Below are positions 59,536 to 64,000 of a DNA stretch of 64,000 nt, piece by piece. Every line of letters begins with the position of its first letter. The stretch's first letter is position 1. A program made the position numbers and the translations under genes. This DNA is from Nitrospirota bacterium (GTDB taxonomy: Bacteria; JACPQY01). The stretch covers positions 122,917 through 186,916 of the forward strand of contig JACPAV010000005.1 in assembly GCA_016180645.1 (NCBI GenBank), read 5' to 3'. Below the pieces are notes generated by a model. That model made no database searches. It saw only the letters and a program-made list of their open reading frames with translations, and was not told the origin of the DNA.

Positions 59536-59814
59536 TTGATCAAGTCGTTCAAATGCGCCGACACGGAAGCTCTTACGAAAGGCCGGCGGGTCAAACGGTT
59601 TGTGAACATCGAGACCGTTGCCCGGCGCAAGCTTCGTCAACTCGAAATCGCAGGCCGGCTCGAAGACCTCCGCGTCCCGCCTGGAAACCGTCTGGAACCG
59701 CTCAGGGGCCATCGCGCGGGCCAGCACAATATTCGCGTGAATGATCAGCACCGCGTGTGCTTTCGCTGGACGGACGCGGGCGTCGAGGATGTGGAGATTG
59801 TCGATTACCATTAG
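59536..59814 (+). CDS. higB: HigB-type toxin (RelE superfamily)
   Basis: The 92-aa protein follows HigB closely: start IKSFKCADTEAL, then FVNIETVARRKLRQLEIAGRLEDL, PPGNRLEPLRGHRAGQHNIRVNDQHRVCFRW and the end VEIVDYH. Such toxins cut mRNA on the ribosome. The conserved N-terminus requires a TTG start at 59536. The antitoxin gene follows after 12 bases. Confidence 0.9.
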   Translation: MIKSFKCADTEALTKGRRVKRFVNIETVARRKLRQLEIAGRLEDLRVPPGNRLEPLRGHRAGQHNIRVNDQHRVCFRWTDAGVEDVEIVDYH

Positions 59815-59826
59815 GGGAGGAATGGC

Positions 59827-60162
59827 ATGCGTAGACTCAGGCCTGTGACGCCCGGCGAGCTTCTGCGGGAGGAGTTCCTGAGGCCCATGGGGCTCAGTCA
59901 ATACCGCTTGGCCAAGGAGATTGGGGTACCTGCTCAGCGAGTCGGCGAGATCGTGGCCGGCAGGCGGGCCGTCACAGCGGACACCGATTTGCGTCTGTGC
60001 CGATTCTTCGGCCTGTCCAATGGCTACTGGTTGCGGGCGCAGGCGGCCTACGACACCGAGGTGGCGGAGAGAGTCCTCGGCCATGCTTTGGCCAGGATCA
60101 AACCATGGGCAAAATCGGTGAACCGTGGAGAGCCGCAGGGCTTCCGTTCAACCGGCCCGTAG
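59827..60162 (+). CDS. higA: HigA-type antitoxin (XRE helix-turn-helix)
   Basis: The 111-aa protein begins with PVTPGELLREEFLRPMGLSQYRLAKEIGVPAQRVGEIVAGRRAVTADTDLRLCRFF, the HigA/VapI helix-turn-helix. It neutralises HigB and represses its own promoter. GGAGG lies 5 bases upstream of the ATG. The C-terminal ~25 residues (SVNRGEPQGF..) may be an addition. Confidence 0.9.
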   Translation: MRRLRPVTPGELLREEFLRPMGLSQYRLAKEIGVPAQRVGEIVAGRRAVTADTDLRLCRFFGLSNGYWLRAQAAYDTEVAERVLGHALARIKPWAKSVNRGEPQGFRSTGP

Positions 60163-60396
60163 TCCTGGGAGCTTGAAGCGCTCCCAATCAGTTTTCGGCG
60201 CAGTCAACTCAACTTCAAATCATCATCCTCTCGAACGGATTCAGGGCATTTCGACAGGCGCATCTCTCCGGTAGTGCCATCAGCGAATTTCATGGAGACT
60301 CGACCGCTCAAGAATGGAGGCCCGCCCTTGCCCATTCCACGACCGGGGTCATTGAGGCGCGGAGATCCACCGTGATACTGTACCCAGGAAACGGTC

Positions 60397-60789
60397 ATGG
60401 CATTCCATCTGGTAACGCTGATTTTCGCGGGCGAAGTGCCGACGCTGAACGCCTATTCGCAGACGTGGGGCGATGAGTTCCGGATCTCGGCCCTGACCGA
60501 CATCAGGCAATCGGAATCCAGGCGGGAGAAGGGGCTAGGCGGCTCCCCCCTGTTCCGGATCGTCATCAATCTGATCCCGCCATTCCGACCCGAGCTTCTG
60601 GGCTCGCTCGCGAGCAAGATCGAAGAATCGCTCGTTCTCCCCGGGTCCGGCCAGGGTGACGCCGTAGAAATTGAAATCATCCTCCCCGACCTCACGGAGA
60701 AGATTCTTGTCCGTCCCAACCGCTACGAAGACCTTGAATCGATCCGTGCCGTCTGCCTGAAACTGCGCGGGTTCGTCGAGCCGCGTTAG
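60397..60789 (+). CDS. protein of unknown function (130 aa)
   Basis: The protein has a compact alpha/beta composition: MAFHLVTLIFAGEVPTLNAY, FRIVINLIPPFRPELLGSLASKIEESL and VEIEIILPDLTEKILV. No domain recognised and no signal peptide. AGGAA lies 8 bases before the ATG. It stands after higBA as part of an accessory stretch. Confidence 0.5.
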   Translation: MAFHLVTLIFAGEVPTLNAYSQTWGDEFRISALTDIRQSESRREKGLGGSPLFRIVINLIPPFRPELLGSLASKIEESLVLPGSGQGDAVEIEIILPDLTEKILVRPNRYEDLESIRAVCLKLRGFVEPR

Positions 60790-61200
60790 TCGCGCAACCG
60801 TCGGGGCCGGGCGACGTACCTTCCCGAGTCAGCGGAAGTCTCGGGTCACAAATCGAAGGAAATCTGGGGACACCATACCTCTTTCGGTGAAAGGGGCTTC
60901 GAGGGTCGGGCCGGGGCCTAGGGCTTCGAGGGTCAGACATGGGGGTTGACAATGCGAGGATGGAGGCGAGCGGGAGGATGAGCATCACCCTCGTTCCTTC
61001 TCTCGGCCCTTATGGCCTCGTGGAAGCTCGGGTACCGCATCCTGTCCAAGGGTCAGGTCTTGCGTTAGCAGATGGACTGTGAGTAATAGAAGGATCATTT
61101 CGTGGAATCACGCCCGCTCACATCGCCGCTCAGTAGTATCAAGTCAAGATTTGACCCCATAGCTTCCTGAATATTCTCGCCCTCTGACCCTCCAGTCCGG
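60790..61200. other. gene-free stretch with possible transposon-end remnants
   Basis: No supportable gene in 411 bases. A 14-base direct repeat GGGCTTCGAGGGTC occurs at 60894 and 60921. Three short motifs, TCTGGGGACACCATACC (60864), AGGGTCAGGTCTTGCG (61049) and GTCAAGATTTGACCCC (61142), resemble sequences I associate with REP/IS200-type element ends. The assignment is from memory. Confidence 0.35.
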
Positions 61201-62622
61201 CTAGTTACTTTGGAAGTCATTGCCTTCGCCCACACAAACTTCGAGGTCCGTAATCTCGGAGTCGTGAACCGTGTCCAATAGGAACGATTCACCGGAATCC
61301 AGATTGCTCAGCCACACGGAACTCGAGTGGCGAATCTGGGAGCAATCAGCAGAGGCACAGACGGTCGAGTTCACATGAATCACCTGCCTTCGATCCACCC
61401 ACTGGTATGTGTCAATATTAACCCACCTTCTCCTTTCCGTCTCGCCAAACGGAAATTGGTATTCGAGGTGGGTCGCTCGCGAATTTGGAGAAAGTATGTT
61501 CTTAATTACGTAGAAACTGGTGCCACGGCGATCATCCTTGAGAAATCCCAGTTGCATGCCTTCCGGCGCGAACTTTGGCTGCAATGATTTCTCCACTACT
61601 GATTCCGCGCGGCCGTTCGCCAGATTGACGAGAACCGTATTCCACCCCACGAACGAATCGTACTCATCGTCCGCCTCCGTCGGGTTATTGGCATTAAAGG
61701 CGACAAAATTGCCGGATGGACTCCAAGTGATGGGTCGGTACCCATCAAAAATGAGAGTCCAAGGGTCAAGATTGTCCAGCGCGGGCCGAAGTCGTCTCTC
61801 GTTGACATCATAGAGCAGAATCTGTTCGACCCCATCACAGTGAGGTGGTATTGGAAGGGACTTGATTCCAACGGTACTTCCGTCCGGGGACCAAGCAGGG
61901 CTTCCAATATGCCCATCACACGGTTCACCTGTCCTGTTACGCGGCTGGAATATCAAATCGATCTGCCCGGTAAGCGGATTCAGGAGGTAAACGCCAATTT
62001 GCCCGGGATTTGCGTGTCCCGCGAGTGCGACATGACCACCCCGCGGAGACCATCTCATACTTTGAGTATTGAATCCTCCCGGAACGGGCAAGACCGTTGA
62101 AGCATGATTTTCAGAAACGTCGCGTATCTCATCCATCCACCAAGAAGATTCGGTCGACAACGATTCGTCGACCCAGCTGGATGCCAGGACATCTCGGCAA
62201 TCAGGGGAAACCGCAAACGCCGTCACTCTCTGGGAAAGCACTTGCCTCCGACCGGTGGATACGTCCAAGCGGACCAACTGCGCTTCCAATTGACTACGCA
62301 GAATATGAGGACCACCGTCATAGTACTGCACCCAATGTTTTTGGATATCGTATTGTGAAAGATAGAAAACTGACAAGGAGCGTCCTTCCGAATCTTTTAC
62401 GCCAGGTCTCCAGAAGGTCGCCTCGGTGGAAGAATCTCCCTCGGACTTGGATTCACCATTGAAAGGCTTTTCCTCATCAGAGATACCCGCGTCCCGTCCG
62501 GAACTCTTGGAGCCTGCGTGGTCTCCCGGCAAGCCGCAGCCGATGTCCAAAAGAAGGGCAAATACATACAGGGGGCAGTTGAAAAAACCGCCGCTCAAGA
62601 TCCTGACCGCTCGATCACGCAT
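61201..62622 (-). CDS. TolB-like beta-propeller protein, probably exported
   Basis: The product (473 aa) has a hydrophobic N-terminus (GGFFNCPLYVFALLLDIGC), with a cysteine that may be lipidated, then an acidic linker (SDEEKPFNGESKSEGDSSTEA). Repeated WSPxG-type units follow: MRWSPRGGHVALAG, PAWSPDGSTVGIKS, ITWSPSGNFVAFNA and LQPKFAPEGMQLGFL. These are the PD40/WD40-like blades of TolB-type propellers. The base composition looks more AT-rich than the rest of the window, which suggests transfer. Start chosen at ATG 62622; 62649 is also possible. It is 40 bases after the gene upstream. Confidence 0.65.
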   Translation of the reverse strand: MRDRAVRILSGGFFNCPLYVFALLLDIGCGLPGDHAGSKSSGRDAGISDEEKPFNGESKSEGDSSTEATFWRPGVKDSEGRSLSVFYLSQYDIQKHWVQYYDGGPHILRSQLEAQLVRLDVSTGRRQVLSQRVTAFAVSPDCRDVLASSWVDESLSTESSWWMDEIRDVSENHASTVLPVPGGFNTQSMRWSPRGGHVALAGHANPGQIGVYLLNPLTGQIDLIFQPRNRTGEPCDGHIGSPAWSPDGSTVGIKSLPIPPHCDGVEQILLYDVNERRLRPALDNLDPWTLIFDGYRPITWSPSGNFVAFNANNPTEADDEYDSFVGWNTVLVNLANGRAESVVEKSLQPKFAPEGMQLGFLKDDRRGTSFYVIKNILSPNSRATHLEYQFPFGETERRRWVNIDTYQWVDRRQVIHVNSTVCASADCSQIRHSSSVWLSNLDSGESFLLDTVHDSEITDLEVCVGEGNDFQSN

Positions 62623-62662
62623 CCATGCGCTCCTCACTTGGTTCATCATAGCACGGTCGAAG

Positions 62663-64000
62663 TTACTTTATCAACTCACTCCTCTTGGCGCTGAAGCTCT
62701 TCACAACCAGGAAGTCCCGAGAACCGTTCTTGTTGCTGAAGGTGAACTCAAGTTTCGGGACAGTGAATAAATCATCGCCATCCCCGGCGACCCCGTTCCC
62801 GCCTGCGTCTAAAAAGTAAATCGGAATCACGAAGGACGGCGCGATTTGGACCCCTCCCCACGGGTAGAGACAGCGCGCCTGAGGAGCCTTGAATCTACGC
62901 GGTTGAGGCGACTGGGTGGGGATTTCCTCTACGCCCCGCCCCGCGGCATCCTGAAGCTTGCTACTGGGGTCCTCGCTCAAATCCACCGCGATCACAAAGG
63001 AGGACATGGAAACATCCGTTATGTGATGCCTGAAATTCAGAACAACGGAATCAAGGAAAGCATGTTTCAGGTTAGGAATTGCCCCCTCTGGACGAACGAC
63101 AATCAGCCGATCCTTCGTGTTGGTCAAACCAAACATTATGGTTTCCATCTCATTCGGATTCCGGGCTTCACCGTAGATCGTGAAGAATCCGCTGGTCGGG
63201 TTAAAATCCGTGAATGCGCTTTTCCCGTCCGAATCCGCGTTCGCGTACTGCTGGGCCGTGGGATACTCATCCACCCCCGACCAAGCGGTATTCGGGTGTG
63301 GAGGATTGAAAACTGTGAAACTTGATGGGTCCACATGTTCGACCATCGACCCCGTCTTGTCCCTTCCCGAATACGCAACAACCCGTGCGCTAAACAGCAC
63401 GAAATCACTTGGGCCAGATGCGGGATTGGGCGCCAGCGTTGATGCGGCGATCCGTACCAGACCGGTGGGAACGAGGGGCGGCGCACCTTGCGTCCACCAG
63501 TGAGTCGTAGTGGGGTTGTTCCCAACGAATACTTGAGGAGATGGGAATACAAGACTGTTGAGAACCTCCACAGACCCTACCGAATCAATCCCCCAGTTCA
63601 TTTCTAACCCCGTTGGGAAGCCTGAAGTCAGATCTTTCTTCTGCAGGCCTCCCACCTCCGCGCACAGTTCACTTACCGGAATCCTGATTTCGCCGCCGTC
63701 AATAAACGTGCTGTTGGGTCGCGATGCTATGGAAAACGAGAGTATCGCAAGCGGGCAGGCGCAGTCCGCGGGGCAAATGTGGCATCTTTCCCCCGCTTCA
63801 CAGACGCCGTTCCCGCAGACGGCCCCGGAGGGCGGGGGTGGCGGCGGTGGGCAACAGTCCTGCGCACAGGTCAAGCAACTCTCGCCCGTTTCGCAGATAA
63901 TGTTTCCGCAGGCGGGGCAGCCCCGACACGAGTGGACAAGTCTGCCCGGGCGATCGAGCGCCACGGCATGGATCTTGCCTTTCCACACAACGCCCGAAGG
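62663..64000 (-). CDS. secreted protein with CGNGxCE-type cysteine repeats (5' end outside window)
   Basis: The frame is open to the window edge, so the start lies beyond 64000. The visible part (445 codons) has two cysteine repeats, CGNIICETGESCLTCAQDC and CGNGVCEAGERCHICPADC, separated by a proline run. This is a known extracellular motif (CGNGxCExGExCxxCxxDC) common in myxobacterial and related exoproteins. The following ~350 residues look like beta-rich extracellular domains (FVLFSARVVAYSG, DADSDGKSAFTDFN calcium-like loop). Probably surface or secreted; ligand unknown. Confidence 0.65.
   Translation of the reverse strand, partial: PSGVVWKGKIHAVALDRPGRLVHSCRGCPACGNIICETGESCLTCAQDCCPPPPPPPSGAVCGNGVCEAGERCHICPADCACPLAILSFSIASRPNSTFIDGGEIRIPVSELCAEVGGLQKKDLTSGFPTGLEMNWGIDSVGSVEVLNSLVFPSPQVFVGNNPTTTHWWTQGAPPLVPTGLVRIAASTLAPNPASGPSDFVLFSARVVAYSGRDKTGSMVEHVDPSSFTVFNPPHPNTAWSGVDEYPTAQQYANADSDGKSAFTDFNPTSGFFTIYGEARNPNEMETIMFGLTNTKDRLIVVRPEGAIPNLKHAFLDSVVLNFRHHITDVSMSSFVIAVDLSEDPSSKLQDAAGRGVEEIPTQSPQPRRFKAPQARCLYPWGGVQIAPSFVIPIYFLDAGGNGVAGDGDDLFTVPKLEFTFSNKNGSRDFLVVKSFSAKRSELIK

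Noticed and set aside
60204..60398. 64-codon minus-strand frame starting opposite the 60397 gene
   Set aside because: The C-terminal part reads plausibly (VSMKFADGTTGEMRL) but there is no ribosome-binding site or partner, and its start is the complement of another start; not supportable.
1..64000. CRISPR array, rRNA genes or an intact insertion sequence
   Set aside because: I looked for regularly spaced repeats of 25-40 bases, rRNA-like stretches and transposase motifs and found none; the repeats present are short hairpins, heptamers and one MITE-like element.

Overview
The window looks like a chromosome segment of a GC-rich Gram-negative bacterium. It encodes lipopolysaccharide export (LptC/A, LptB), BamD, sigma-54, the C5 haem pathway (hemA, hemC, a cobA-hemD fusion, hemL), CcsA-type cytochrome c maturation and HD-GYP signalling. 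Gene order such as lptCA-lptB-rpoN-hpf-rapZ and ccsA-hemA-hemC-hemD fits a deltaproteobacterial-grade or related uncultivated lineage; I cannot place it more finely from sequence alone.

Region by region. 1-3.7 kb: a polysaccharide-deacetylase-like protein, tRNA-Ser(GGA) preceded by a decayed copy of its own 5' part, a zinc ribbon, a ThDP enzyme and an isochorismatase-fold hydrolase. 3.7-7.5 kb (minus): a membrane glycosyltransferase-like protein, an aldo/keto reductase-fold protein without its catalytic tetrad, and a nucleotidyltransferase whose 5' end lies in palindromic repeats. 7.8-22.8 kb: a large RiPP island. 22.9-26.3 kb: a Wzc-like tyrosine kinase and an HD-GYP phosphodiesterase. 26.5-35.6 kb (plus): a large secreted protein of unknown function, a SurA/PpiC-like chaperone, ccsA, the hem genes and an HDOD protein. 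35.7-49.4 kb (minus): a long run of housekeeping genes (ridA, mtnA, hemL, rapZ, hpf, rpoN, lptB, lptCA, a P1 peptidase, bamD, two nucleotide-sugar enzymes, panD, panC, panB). 49.5-64 kb: accessory genes including tandem 3-hydroxyacyl-CoA dehydrogenases, a cyclase/ATPase/TPR protein, a dihaem cytochrome, a GMC oxidoreductase, higBA, and AT-richer secreted proteins at the end.

The RiPP island is the main finding. It holds two lasso-peptide precursor genes with near-identical leaders (YxAPRLIxYGDLxxLT), both preceded by strong Shine-Dalgarno sites and both starting out of frame inside the 3' end of a cyclase gene. The set also has a PqqD-like B1 protein, a transglutaminase-like B2 protease, an ABC exporter and four asparagine-synthetase-like cyclases, all without the amidotransferase cysteine. 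A 57-residue third precursor, too short for ordinary ORF filters, lies between a radical SAM/SPASM gene and the exporter gene. Its leader is of the YxKPEL type and its C-terminal half has three cysteines; it lies downstream of a PqqD protein and an HPr-kinase-like protein. Two further HPr-kinase-like proteins are each joined to an extra cyclase homologue on the plus strand. This gives two copies of a convergent module: kinase+cyclase facing cyclase+precursor. A methyltransferase with a C-terminal PqqD-like domain starts the plus-strand arm.

The intergenic DNA carries two dispersed repeat families: an oriented hairpin (GTAG, GC-rich stem, TTYA loop) and degenerate heptamer arrays close to ACGATTC. 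Both run into coding sequence in places.
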